The position numbers and the translations under genes are program-made. From positions 4,083,001 through 4,147,000 of the forward strand of contig NZ_CP017147.1 in assembly GCF_001741865.1 (NCBI RefSeq): a stretch of 64,000 nucleotides of DNA. Reading direction: 5' to 3'. The notes beneath the pieces are model-generated. The model saw only the letters and a program-made list of their open reading frames with translations, was not told the DNA's origin and did not search any database. Position 1 is the stretch's first letter; every line of letters begins with the position of its first letter. This DNA comes from Bosea vaviloviae. Its GTDB lineage: Bacteria; Pseudomonadota; Alphaproteobacteria; Rhizobiales; Beijerinckiaceae. Positions 40,858-50,100 of this stretch are shown here, one piece after another.

Positions 40858-42998
40858 TACGACATCTTTCCGGAACGCTGCCGCGCCGGGATGGCCGTCT
40901 CCATATGCGCGGCTGCCTGTGCTCGCGCATCATCGACGGCAATGATCCGCTCGATTTCATCGCCCGAAAGATATCCACGCCGTTCGAGTTCGGCCGCGAC
41001 CGTTCGCAACGTTGCCATGCGATCGATCAGGATATCAGCTGCTCTCTCTTCGGCTTCGTGGAGCTGCTTCCGAACGGCGGTCAGCAACCCGGGGATGTTG
41101 GCGAAATCATTCGCGATCTCGATGTAGACGCTACCAAATTGGCCCATACCGCAGCGTGCCTCGATCGCGCAGGCGAGGCCGGTGGCGCGTCCGAGGTCGG
41201 ACGTTGGGAGCATGCCTGAGCCGATGCTGGCCTCTCCGAGCACGAGTCGTTCGGCGGCTCGGCCAGCGAGCAGCACTGCCATCTCCGCTTTGAGGCGCGC
41301 CAACGTCGCGGTGCCAGCGATGTTGTTTTCGATATGCAGCGTGCCGCCGAGATCGTGAATCGAGAGGCCAAGGATAGCTCCAGTCTGAAGCTCCCGGGCC
41401 ACGACGGCATGCCCGACTTCATGAACGGCGATGCGCCAACGGTGCTCGGCCGGAATGGATGGCTGCCCACTCCTGATCTCGCCAAGCAGGTCCGAGATTG
41501 CCAGCGGACGCCTTTCCCGGCGCGCCGCTCCCTTCGCCCGGCGGACGATAGCCTCGATGTCGGCGCCGGTGGCACCTTGGCTGGCGATGGCCAACTGCGT
41601 CAGATCGGTGTCGGCCAACAGCTCGGCTCCGAGATGATATCGAAAGATCCGAGCCAGCGCTTGAACACCCGGCTTCTCGATGACGATCTCCCGATCGAGG
41701 CGACCGGCCCGTTTGATTGCGGGGTCGATCCGATCCGGATGGTTCGTCGCAGCGATCACCACGACACCGGATCGCTCATCGACACCGGCGAGCAATTCGA
41801 GGAGCAGATTGACGATCTGGCTCCAGTACTCGACGTATTCGCCACGTAGTTGTGCTCGATCCGAGATTCCGTCTATCTCGTCGATAAAAAGGATGCATGG
41901 GGCTTGGCGCCGTGCCTGAGCAAAGGCGTTGCGGATCGCCTGAAGGGTTCCCGACAGATAGCTCGCGGCGTTCCACTGTGCGACGGACGTTGCGACCAGT
42001 GGGACGCGTGCCGATTTGGCGAGTGCGCGCGCAAATTGGGTCTTGCCGACACCAGTCGGTCCTGAGAGCAAGAGCCCTTTGTGGTCGACTTCCTCCCACA
42101 CGAGGCGCCCGGCCTTCAAGTCGGCCAGGTCCCTGGCCAGTTCTAGGCCCCAGTCCTTTGCCTTCCCGTACCCTTCAAGCTCTTCGAGCGAAGGGCCGCT
42201 TCCGAGGTGTTCACCCTTCCTCCGCACGATCTCGTCGAGCGCTTCGATACATTGATCCGCCGTTCGATAGGAGCGGATCGCCAGCGGCAGATCGTCCAAC
42301 TCGATAAGGCGAACCAGGTCGGGATCGATGTGCGTTGTCGGTGTCGTCCCCGCGACGGCCTCGATGACGAGCGTCAGCGCACTTTCATCGAATGCGGGCA
42401 AAGTGAGTTTGTGTTCGACAGTGCGAAGGAGCGCCTGCGGGAGATGCCGAGCCGGATCTGGCGCAATGCCGATGATCGGCAGGCGAAGATGAAGACCGGA
42501 CGAGACGCTTTGATTGCCTTTCTCGGGCCGGTCGTCCTTGCTCGTCCCGTCACGGACCACAAGCAGGGCCGCTCCGTCTCGATGTGGCGATTGCAGGTTG
42601 CTCTGGGGTCCGAAGACCCGCGCATTTGTCGGCAGCGCACAGCGGGTGACGATGTCCTCGGCCATCTGAACCGTGTCCGGTGAGTGCGTTGCCAGAGTTA
42701 CGACCGGGGCCTCGCGGCGCAGCCGCCGGGCCAGCCCTGGCTCCGCCTCGATTGCTCTCGCGACGAGGACAGCAATGGCTGCAAGATCGGGACGCAGTAC
42801 GATCCGGCTATTATCTGTGCGTCCGCCATCGAGATCGTCCAGGAGATGCTCGATCGCGTCACCCTGAGTGCTACGCAGCATGGGTTTGATCATGGCGCCT
42901 TCCTCGCGCGCCAGGATGTCGAGGTAAGCTCGCGCCAATAGATCGCGGGAACCTTCCAGCGAGCCGGAGGTCGGAGTAGGTTTGGGCTTGCGAGGCAT
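40857..42998 (-). CDS. Soluble AAA+ ATPase / M41 zinc protease (FtsH-like)
   Basis: The 713-residue protein joins a ~290-residue N-terminal region of unknown fold to an AAA+ module and an M41 protease domain. Walker A is GPTGVGKT (313-320), Walker B FIDEID (371-376), and the arginine-finger region is KRAGRLDRE. The protease carries zinc motif HEVGH (526-530) with a candidate third ligand D601 (LPTSDLGRATGLA). Unlike FtsH it has no transmembrane segments, so it should degrade or unfold cytoplasmic proteins. AGGAG precedes the ATG at 42998. It is the centre of a five-gene operon beside a Tn7-like module. Housekeeping FtsH is excluded by the missing membrane anchor and the different N-terminus. 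Confidence 0.88.
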   Translation of the reverse strand: MPRKPKPTPTSGSLEGSRDLLARAYLDILAREEGAMIKPMLRSTQGDAIEHLLDDLDGGRTDNSRIVLRPDLAAIAVLVARAIEAEPGLARRLRREAPVVTLATHSPDTVQMAEDIVTRCALPTNARVFGPQSNLQSPHRDGAALLVVRDGTSKDDRPEKGNQSVSSGLHLRLPIIGIAPDPARHLPQALLRTVEHKLTLPAFDESALTLVIEAVAGTTPTTHIDPDLVRLIELDDLPLAIRSYRTADQCIEALDEIVRRKGEHLGSGPSLEELEGYGKAKDWGLELARDLADLKAGRLVWEEVDHKGLLLSGPTGVGKTQFARALAKSARVPLVATSVAQWNAASYLSGTLQAIRNAFAQARRQAPCILFIDEIDGISDRAQLRGEYVEYWSQIVNLLLELLAGVDERSGVVVIAATNHPDRIDPAIKRAGRLDREIVIEKPGVQALARIFRYHLGAELLADTDLTQLAIASQGATGADIEAIVRRAKGAARRERRPLAISDLLGEIRSGQPSIPAEHRWRIAVHEVGHAVVARELQTGAILGLSIHDLGGTLHIENNIAGTATLARLKAEMAVLLAGRAAERLVLGEASIGSGMLPTSDLGRATGLACAIEARCGMGQFGSVYIEIANDFANIPGLLTAVRKQLHEAEERAADILIDRMATLRTVAAELERRGYLSGDEIERIIAVDDARAQAAAHMETAIPARQRSGKMS

Positions 42999-43125
42999 GA
43001 GATCTCCTGCAGGCACTCGGCCTGTGCTCACAAATGGGAGGATTTCGGTGGGGCCTATTCGTCCGTTAAAAATGCTGCCTTGGCAGGGCGCGCGGACGGA
43101 ATGTGCGCTCTGGCCAATATTTGGC

Positions 43126-43356
43126 TCAGGCTTGGTTCGTTAGCTTCAGCAAAAGATCCGGGTCAATTACGAGTTCGTCGAATTCATCGTCGATGAATTC
43201 AGCAACAAACTCGCTATTGCTTATCCTGGTTCTGTTCCCTTCTTTCAGTGAAGCCTTATCTCGGCCAGAACAGCGTAGATGGTAGCGCGGATTTGATCGG
43301 GGAGGTGGAGAAGGGGATACACGACGTGCGTGATTCATGCGGCGTTCTGCTGGCAT
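43126..43356 (-). CDS. Small protein, first gene of AAA-protease operon
   Basis: GGAGG lies 5 bases before the ATG at 43356, an excellent ribosome site. The 76-residue product is basic at the N-terminus (MPAERRMNHARRVSPSPPPR) and acidic at the C-terminus (SEFVAEFIDDEFDELVIDPD, then LLLKLTNQA). The acidic hydrophobic tail looks like a docking peptide or degron. I recognise no family. It ends 127 bases before the AAA-M41 gene. Confidence 0.65.
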   Translation of the reverse strand: MPAERRMNHARRVSPSPPPRSNPRYHLRCSGRDKASLKEGNRTRISNSEFVAEFIDDEFDELVIDPDLLLKLTNQA

Positions 43357-43532
43357 GCGAACCTCCGTTACGCGTTTGATGTGAGCTTCATTGCGCAAAA
43401 ACGGCAGCGCAAAACGTGATGGGAGCTGCGTCGGCAGATTATAGCTTCGCCAATCTTCGTCGGCGAAAGCGATGTAGCGACCGGACTAGGGCGGCTCGCC
43501 ATCGATGCGAGCCCCAATCTCAGGGTGGCTAC

Positions 43533-43562
43533 ATTATATAAGCGCATAATGTGCGCTTTCAA
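43533..43562 (-). promoter_or_regulatory. Near-consensus promoter with embedded operator
   Basis: Reading the minus strand, TTGAAA (43557-43562) and TATAAT (43533-43538) are separated by 18 bases. The spacer is filled by the palindrome AAGCGCA-N5-TGCGCTT (43540-43558). Transcription would start near 43526, about 170 bases before the first gene of the AAA-protease operon. A bound repressor would sit exactly between the -35 and -10. Confidence 0.7.
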
Positions 43563-43656
43563 TCATAAAATTTTAGGTAACGCATTTACTTATTATTATG
43601 GTTAACGCGATTGCGAGCTGCGGCCGAGTGAATGCGCAGGGATTCCCTACGAGCGA

Positions 43657-43950
43657 TCAACGCTCTTCGAGCCAACGCCTCATCGCGGCGGCAACTATCC
43701 CGTCCGACCATCCGGCTGAGCAGGCCGATTTTATCAGGCTGTTGAGGGCAGGAGACAACGCGGCTGCGGCTTCTTCAACTGCGGCGTCATCGACGTCGTT
43801 GATGCTGACTGTTCTGGTTGGCGCGCGCACCTTGCTGCTCAGAGCAAGCTGCAGCAGTTCTGCGATGTAGGCTGGAGGGCCCTTCGCGCTCCAGTTTTGT
43901 ACCGTCCGTCTGGATATGCCGAACGCCTGCGCGAGTTCGACCTCCGTCAA
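43657..43950 (-). CDS. HTH DNA-binding protein, possible operon repressor
   Basis: The product of at least 97 residues has an Xre-type HTH at its N-terminus (TEVELAQAFGISRRTVQNWS) and a helical C-terminal part (DDAAVEEAAAALSPALNSL, then AAMRRWLEER). The annotated TTG at 43950 cuts the first helix short: the same frame upstream reads ITADAFRAIRRQLGL, which belongs to the HTH. No ATG, GTG or TTG exists there before the stop; a CTG at 44010 preceded by GAGGGG is the best candidate start. It lies upstream of the palindromic promoter and may control it. Confidence 0.7.
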   Translation of the reverse strand: MTEVELAQAFGISRRTVQNWSAKGPPAYIAELLQLALSSKVRAPTRTVSINDVDDAAVEEAAAALSPALNSLIKSACSAGWSDGIVAAAMRRWLEER

Positions 43951-44010
43951 GCCAAGCTGACGTCGGATTGCGCGAAAAGCGTCGGCAGTTATGACAGATT
44001 GATTGGGCAG

Positions 44011-44762
44011 AGCGAGCGCCCCTCAGGTTGTGCCGCGACTGGCTGCATCAGCACGATCACTATGCTGAGTATGCCGATTCTTTCCACGGGCACCAAGGAC
44101 GGTAGGTTTAATCCGTTCTCTTGGGGCTAGGAGGAAAGGATTGATTGTTGCCCAACCAGTTGAAATATTCGAGCAGCTTCAACACGTTGATCTGCTTCGG
44201 GAGTTTTCCGCGCCGCGCGCCGTCTTGGGGAAGGAGGTGTCGAAGTTTTAGGATGCGTAGAAGGCGTTCCAGGCTGGGCGCCAGGCAAGTCGTTGCCCGT
44301 TGCAAATTCTCGATGCCCGCCTCGAAAAAAATGGCCTCGACCAAGCGCAAGGGCAAGCCCGAACATAAGGCGAAGCAATAGCTGCACGTTCGTTGTCCCT
44401 CGATCGAAAGGAGGCTTTGACGACAGCCCGTTTCGAACCGCCGTTTCCAGAGCAGCAACAACCGATGCCTGGCTTCACAGACGCAACATAGGTCTCGTCG
44501 CGCTTCTGCCATTGGCCGTCAGGGCGCTGAAACTGCGTGCGTGAGCTCACCGCTCCCCGTCGAAATCCATCACCAGTTTCTTCGCCATCTCGGCCTCCTG
44601 ATGCAGGCACACGCGAGGCAATCGGCTTCTTGAACTCGCTGATCAATCTGCCCGACGACGATTGCATTTATCCCCCTGTCATTCCTGCCAACTTACCATC
44701 TTCGCCGTCACTCCAAACTCACGCAGGCAGCGGGCGGCGCTCAACTCGGCCGCATTGAAAAT
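44011..44762. other. Decayed region between HTH and toxin-antitoxin genes
   Basis: About 750 bases without a convincing gene. On the minus strand AGGAGG precedes an ATG at 44588 with only 13 codons, and a GTG overlapping its stop opens a 100-codon frame to 44248; its FQRPDGQWQKRD start is protein-like but the rest is not. This may be a frameshifted relic. Confidence 0.4.
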
Positions 44763-44781
44763 TATATCCTGAAATGATATA
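44763..44781 (+). promoter_or_regulatory. Palindrome at the toxin-antitoxin promoter
   Basis: TATATC and GATATA are inverted around CTGAAAT, 27 bases before the DUF433 ATG and overlapping a TATATAG -10-like element. It fits autoregulation by the antitoxin. Confidence 0.45.
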
Positions 44782-44807
44782 TAGCAGGTCGATTTTTGGA
44801 GGCTGTC

Positions 44808-45020
44808 ATGGAAACGATCACTGCCACGAAGGTGGTGTCCAACGAGCACATTCTTGGCGGAACGCCCGTCGTTAAGGGAACTCGCGTGCCGGCTGATACC
44901 GTGCTGGCCGAAATTCGCGGCGGGGCAGAGGATTTTGAGATTTTCCGCTCGTACCCTTCGCTTCCTCATGACGCGATCAAGGTTTGCTTGGACTGGGAGA
45001 AGGCCGGGCGGCCTCTGTGA
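44808..45020 (+). CDS. DUF433 antitoxin
   Basis: The 70-residue protein is a typical DUF433 antitoxin: VVSNEHILGGTPVVKGTRVP, then DTVLAEIRGGAEDFEIFRSY and HDAIKVCLDW. GGAGG lies 8 bases before the ATG at 44808; an ATG 12 bases earlier is less well placed. The DUF433 fold combines a small beta domain with an HTH and binds DUF5615 toxins. Its TGA overlaps the GTG of the next gene. Confidence 0.9.
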   Translation: METITATKVVSNEHILGGTPVVKGTRVPADTVLAEIRGGAEDFEIFRSYPSLPHDAIKVCLDWEKAGRPL

Positions 45021-45331
45021 ACGATCCCTTTCTGATCGACGAGTGCCTGTCCCTCGACCTGGTCGCTCTCGCTAAGACACGGCACCACTACGCGACACAT
45101 GTGGTTTACCGCGGTCTGCAGGGAACGCTCGACCCAGACCTGATCCCGGTCATTCAGAGCGGCGGGTTCGCATTCGTCACCAACAATGCGCGAGATTTTC
45201 TCGCGCTCTACGCCAAAGAGGACGTTCACCCCGGTCTTGTCATCATCATTCCCGGAAGCATCGGGAGAGAGAAACAGGTCGAGTTGTTCGGGCGGGCGCT
45301 CGACAAGATCGAGCCGCTGCCGGAATCGTGA
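45017..45331 (+). CDS. DUF5615 PIN-like toxin
   Basis: The 104-residue protein starts with GTG overlapping the antitoxin stop (GTGA). It has the DUF5615 PIN-like layout: FLIDECLSLDLVALAKTRHH with the first acidic pair, GLQGTLDPDLIPVI, and the later acidic motif FVTNNARDF. Related Mut7-C/PIN toxins are RNases, but activity for DUF5615 is inferred. It forms a TA pair with the DUF433 protein, and the operon continues without gaps. Confidence 0.88.
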   Translation: MNDPFLIDECLSLDLVALAKTRHHYATHVVYRGLQGTLDPDLIPVIQSGGFAFVTNNARDFLALYAKEDVHPGLVIIIPGSIGREKQVELFGRALDKIEPLPES

Positions 45332-45417
45332 ACAAGGTGGTCGAGGTGTTTTCCGACGGTAGTGTGGAGGTGAGGGATTGGCCGGATCCGAACATCCCCA
45401 AGCCGCCGGGGACTTGA
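45328..45417 (+). CDS. 29-codon microORF between toxin and wHTH genes
   Basis: A GTG overlaps the toxin stop (GTGA) and the frame ends in a TGA overlapping the ATG of the wHTH gene (TGATG). The peptide is acidic and proline-rich (VVEVFSDGSVEVRDWPDPNI). Precise overlaps at both ends and a protein-like composition suggest it is translated. It may also be the stub of a TumE-like toxin, since wHTH proteins of this type often pair with TumE; the resemblance is too short to decide. Confidence 0.5.
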   Translation: MNKVVEVFSDGSVEVRDWPDPNIPKPPGT

Positions 45418-45680
45418 TGACTGTCGCCGGAGCGGAGCAGACGGCTCTACTCCGCGTACTGACCCCGGAGAATCGCCGGCTGCTCAACCTGATTTACTCC
45501 GAGAAGCCGTCAAGCGTGGGTGCGTTGTGCAAGTTGGCCAGCAGGGCCCAGCCTAATGTCTCGCGAGCTCTTGCAGCTTTGGAAGAAGCAGGCCTTGTCA
45601 GGATGGTTGGGGCGCGGCCGAAACGACCAGAGCTCGCTGCGCGATTTATCGTAATCGATCTGCTCGACGAGGAGCGCTGA
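45417..45680 (+). CDS. Winged-helix DNA-binding protein (TumA/HVO_A0114-like)
   Basis: The 87-residue protein has a MarR-like winged helix: LTPENRRLLNLIYSEKPSSV, then LCKLASRAQPNVSRALAALE and EAGLVRMVGARPKRPEL. This pattern is that of the HVO_A0114/TumA antitoxin-regulators that sit beside TumE toxins. Here it closes a DUF433-DUF5615 operon through a coupled 29-codon ORF. It probably regulates the operon, or is the antitoxin left from a second TA pair. Confidence 0.8.
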   Translation: MTVAGAEQTALLRVLTPENRRLLNLIYSEKPSSVGALCKLASRAQPNVSRALAALEEAGLVRMVGARPKRPELAARFIVIDLLDEER

Positions 45681-45706
45681 CGCTTCGCGTAAATAGAGGA
45701 AGAAAT

Positions 45707-45989
45707 ATGACGGCCGCTGTCCGATCATCTCGGGCATCTGCGCCCTGCCGATCCTTCTGCCCATGTTCTTCATCGGGCTCGGCGTGCTGGTCACCGGGAT
45801 CGGGAAGCTACTGTTTTGGGGCTTCGCTCTCGCCCTCGTGGCGGTGCCGGCCTTGTTCGTCATTGAGAAGATCGCGTCCGGAATTATACCGGGCCGGCGA
45901 TGTTCGCGGGCGTCTGTGGACTGGTCGTCCTCCTGAGCTATGCGGGCGTGTGCTTCACTGAACTCCAATTTTGGAAGCGGTTCTGTTGA
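45707..45989 (+). pseudogene. Frameshifted small membrane protein gene
   Basis: After AGAGGAAGAAAT an ATG at 45707 opens a frame that soon loses protein character. A second frame holds two hydrophobic stretches (CPIISGICALPILLPMFFIG, LLFWGFALALVAVPALFVIE). A third finishes with VCGLVVLLSYAGVCFTELQF and TGA at 45987. Joining the three needs two single-base shifts, near 45720 and 45892. The intact protein would be about 93 residues with several TM helices. Confidence 0.6.
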
Positions 45990-46023
45990 CAGTCCATCGG
46001 GTGTTTAGATTTACTAAAAGGAA

Positions 46024-46047
46024 GGGGGCCGGAGAGCCCCCTTTTTT
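46024..46047 (+). terminator. Rho-independent terminator
   Basis: GGGGGC and GCCCCC pair around CGGAGA and are followed by six T residues. It ends the transcript of the toxin-antitoxin/wHTH/membrane-protein unit. Confidence 0.85.
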
Positions 46048-46083
46048 ATGGGAGCGCGCTCCTGTCGCCGAAGGAACGACAAT

Positions 46084-46284
46084 ATGAGCACCGCCACAAA
46101 ATGGTTCTTTGGATATCGCCTCGCGGGAACCTCGGCTCAGCAGCCGGGCGCGTGGGTCGCCTGCGGTCCCTTCGATGGTTACGATAAGGCCATGGCCGAT
46201 CGGAAGATGATGAAGGCTGCCGACGCAGAGGTGACGACGCCTTTCCAGTCGACGTCGAAGGAAGAAGCCCGCAAGACGCTCTGA
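46084..46284 (+). CDS. Small conserved-looking protein of unknown function
   Basis: The 66-residue product (MSTATKWFFGYRLAGTSAQQ, then VACGPFDGYDKAMADRKMMK) has AAGGAACG before the ATG at 46084. The aromatic beta start and helical end suggest a small folded domain. I do not recognise it. It stands between two T-run terminators as a single-gene unit. Confidence 0.6.
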   Translation: MSTATKWFFGYRLAGTSAQQPGAWVACGPFDGYDKAMADRKMMKAADAEVTTPFQSTSKEEARKTL

Positions 46285-46420
46285 AGTCCGCGATCGGCGA
46301 AGTTCCAAACTCAACCCTTCGTGCGGATATCTGCGTGCCTCAGAAAGCGAGGCACCCATGAAGATCTTATTTCCCTACGAAGTGGACCAACCCGATCTGT
46401 TTCGCCACTGGCTTCCACTA

Positions 46421-46648
46421 TCAGCCTTGCGCGGTCGCGAATTTATACCCGCCGAGGAATGCCGCTGCGATCCCAAATGCAACCGCCCATCCATCGGCAA
46501 AGAAGGCATGCAGCGGCCTGAACAAATCAAAGAACAGGTCGCTGAGACTCGTACCGAGCGCGAAGACCACGGCGGCGGCTCCTAGACCGAAAAATATCAC
46601 GCGGAGGGCTTCAACCCGGCTCCACGGTCTAGTCAGCCACTTCATCAT
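46421..46648 (-). CDS. Small two-TM membrane protein
   Basis: The 75-residue product has two membrane segments (LRVIFFGLGAAAVVFALGTS and WAVAFGIAAAFLGGYKFATA) joined by an amphipathic stretch (LFFDLFRPLHAFFADG). GAAGAGG precedes tandem ATG codons at 46648/46645. No family recognised. Confidence 0.6.
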   Translation of the reverse strand: MMKWLTRPWSRVEALRVIFFGLGAAAVVFALGTSLSDLFFDLFRPLHAFFADGWAVAFGIAAAFLGGYKFATAQG

Positions 46649-46688
46649 TGCCTCTTCGGGTGAGTCGATCGCCCGGCGCTTAAAAATC

Positions 46689-46713
46689 AGGGGGCCGAAT
46701 GGCCTCCTTTTTT
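46689..46713 (+). terminator. Rho-independent terminator
   Basis: AGGGGGCC and GGCCTCCT pair (one G-T) around GAAT, followed by a run of T residues (46708-46713). It resembles the terminator at 46024. It faces the plus strand although the nearest upstream gene on that strand ends at 46284. Confidence 0.7.
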
Positions 46714-47170
46714 GTGGATACTTTCAACGCTTCGTCGGGTCCACCCCCGGGGGCAAGATGCCGATATTGAGATAGTTCACCGTGAAGTGGGTTTTGCCAT
46801 CGTCTCCAATCTCGGCGTTTGACGATGGCTGCGAGCGGGTAGATCGCGAGCGTCGCCATGTCGTTCGAAAAAGCAGGCAGAGATCAGCATGCTCATGCCA
46901 AACACGGTTGACCACTGCGTCGGCCCCCTCGGGCAGCGGAGCCTCCAGTGAAAGCCAGATGCCCCGGCCCGTGGTGGTCTGCCCGCCGCTACTGCCAGCA
47001 GGAACGCGGCCGACAACCTGGCGGCCGGAACCGAGAGCAATGCCATCGCCGGCCATCTTCCATTACACCTATTTGATCGGTTCCGGCGTGATGCTGGCTG
47101 CGTGGTTCGTCGCGACGCTCGGGCTGCCGCTCGTACGGCAGCCCGCCTCGTACAGTGATGTACCGAAGAC
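46714..47170. other. Intergenic region after cusA
   Basis: About 460 bases without a well-supported gene. A 44-codon plus-strand frame at 47040-47174 (IGSGVMLAAWFVATLGLPLV) would be a one-TM peptide convergent with cusA; its ribosome site is weak. Confidence 0.4.
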
Positions 47171-50100
47171 TTAGGTAATCCCTGTTCTGCTGGGCTCCCA
47201 CATCTCAGCTTCGCTGCTGTTGATTGGCTCCGCTGCCGCATCAGACAACCCATACCCCTTGATCAGGGCATAGATCGCCGGGATCACCACCAGCGTCAGG
47301 ATGGTCGAGGAGACCATTCCGCCGATCATCGGAACCGCGATGCGCTGCATCACCTCGGAACCGGCGCCCGTACTCCACAGGATCGGGATTAGGCCCCCCA
47401 TGATGGCGACGACCGTCATCATCTTGGGGCGGACGCGCTCGACTGCACCGAGCATGATGGCTTCCTGCAGGTTGGCACGGGTGAACGGGAGGCCTTCGCG
47501 CGCCTGCCTTGCCTTCACCTCCACCAGGGCATGGTCGAGATAGATCAGCATGATCACGCCGGTCTCGGCCGCGACGCCGGCAAGCGCGATGAACCCGACC
47601 ACCACCGCGACGGAGAGGTTGAAGCCGAGCCACCACATCAGCCAGAGGCCGCCGACGAGCGCGAAGGGCAGCGACAGCATCACGATCAGCGTCTCGGTCA
47701 GGCGCCGGAAGTTTAGGTAGAGCAGCAGGAAGATGATCAGCAGCGTCACCGGCACCACAACCGCGAGCTTGGCCTTGGCGCGTTCGAGATATTCGAATTG
47801 ACCGCTCCAGGTCACATAGGAGCCGGGCGGGAACTGGATGCTGGCTGCGACCGCCGCCTTGGCGTCGGCGACATAGCCGCCGAGATCCCGGTCGCGGATG
47901 TCGACGAAGATGTAGATCGCTAGCTGGCCGTTCTCGGTGCGGATCGTGGTCGGCCCGCGCGCCAGCTTGATCGAGGCGACCTCGCCGAGCGGCACCGTGC
48001 CGCCGCCAGGCAGGCCGACCAGAACTTCACGCGCGATCGCCTGGGGATCGCTGCGATAGTCGCGGGGATAGCGGATGTTGACGCCGTAGCGCTCGCGGCC
48101 CTCGACCGTCGTCGTCACGGTCTCGCCGCCGAGCGCGGTCGAGATCGTGTCCTGGACGTCGCTGACCATCAGGCCGTATCGGGCGAGCGCATCGCGATCA
48201 GGCGAGATGTCGAGATAGTAGCCGCCGATGACGCGCTCGGCATAGGCACTCGCCGTGCCCGGCACAGCCTTGACCACGGTCTCGATCTGGCGGGCGAGTT
48301 TCTCCATCTCGACCAGGTCGGTGCCCAGCACTTTGATGCCGATCGGGGTGCGGATGCCAGTCGCCAGCATGTCGGTGCGCGCCTTGATCGGCATGGTCCA
48401 GGCATTCGAGACGCCTGGGAATTGCAGCGCCTTGTCGAGTTCCGCGATCAGGCCGTCGACCGTGAGCCCCGCCCGCCATTCGGCCTTGGGCTTGAGGTTG
48501 ATCACGGTCTCGAACATCTCGGTCGGAGCCGGGTCGGTCGCCGTCTCGGCGCGGCCGGCCTTACCATAGACCGAGATCACCTCCGGAAAGGTCTTGATGA
48601 TCCGGTTCTGGATCTGGAGGAGTTCTGCTGCCTTGGTCACCGACAGCCCCGGCAAGGTCGTCGGCATGTACATCAGTGTGCCCTCATCGAGGTTCGGCAT
48701 GAACTCGCTGCCGAGCTGGCGCGCGGGCCAGATCGACCCAGCGAGCGTCGCGAAGGCCAGCAGGATCGTCACAGTCTTGGCCCTGAGCACGAGCCCGATC
48801 AGCGGCCGGTAGAGCCAGATCAACACGCGGTTCACCGGATTCCGGTGCTCGGGAACGATCTTGCCGCGCACGAACAGAACCATCAGTGCCGGCACCAGCG
48901 TCACCGAGAGGATAGCGGCCGCCGCCATGGCGAAGGTCTTGGTGAAGGCGAGGGGGCTGAACAGCCGCCCTTCCTGCGCCTCCATGGTGAAGATCGGTAG
49001 GAAGGACACGGTGATGATCAGCAGGCTGAAGAACAGCGCCGGACCGACCTCGCTTGCCGCCTCGATCAGCACATCGATCCGGGGCTTGCCGGGCGGGGCA
49101 CGTTCGAGGTGCTTGTGGGCGTTCTCGATCATCACGATGGCAGCGTCGATCATCGCGCCGATCGCGATCGCGATGCCGCCCAGGCTCATGATATTGGAGC
49201 CGAGGCCAAGCAGCTTCATCATGCCGAAGGCCATCAGGATGCCGACCGGCAGCATCAGGATTGCCACGAGCGCGCTGCGGACATGCAGCAGGAAAACGAA
49301 GCAGACCAGCGCGACGATGAGGCTTTCCTCGATCAGCGTCGATGTCAGCGTCTTGATCGCGTCATGGATCAGGTTCGAGCGGTCATAGACCGGGATGATC
49401 TCAAGGTCCTTGGGTAGGCTGGCGGCCATGTCGGCGAGCCGCGCCTTGACGTTCTCGATCACGCTGAGCGCGTTCTGGCCAAAACGCTGCAAGGCGATGC
49501 CGCTGGCGACCTCGCCCTCGCCGTTGAGCTCGGTGATGCCGCGGCGCTCGTCGGGACCGAGTTCGACACGCGCCACGTCCCGGAGCAAGACCGGCGTGCC
49601 GTTGTTGACCTTGAGGACGACGTTGGAGAGATCGGCGACGCTTTTCAGGTAGCCACGGCCACGAATGATGAACTCGAACTCGGAGAGCTCGACCGTGCGG
49701 CCACCCACATCCGCATTGCTGCCGCGAATGGCATCGCGGACCTTCGACAACGGGATGTCGAGCGAGCGCAGCCGAATGGGATCGACCACGATATTGTACT
49801 GCTTGACGAAGCCGCCAACGCTGGCGACCTCGGCGACGCCCTCAGCCTTGGCGATGCCGAAGCGGATGTTCCAGTCCTGCAGCGAGCGCAGATCCGCAAG
49901 CGACCTGTCCTTGGCCTGCAGCGCATACTGATAGACCCAGCCGACCCCGGTTGCGTCGGGGCCCAGCGTCGGCGTTACGCCGGCAGGGAGCTTGCGAGCG
50001 GCGGCGTTGAGGAATTCGAGCACGCGCGAGCGGGCCCAGTAGATGTCGGTGCCGTCCTCGAAGATGATGTAGACGAAGGAGACGCCGAAGAACGAGAAGC

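Noticed and set aside
40857..42998. Housekeeping FtsH
   Set aside because: There are no N-terminal TM helices and the first 290 residues are unlike FtsH.
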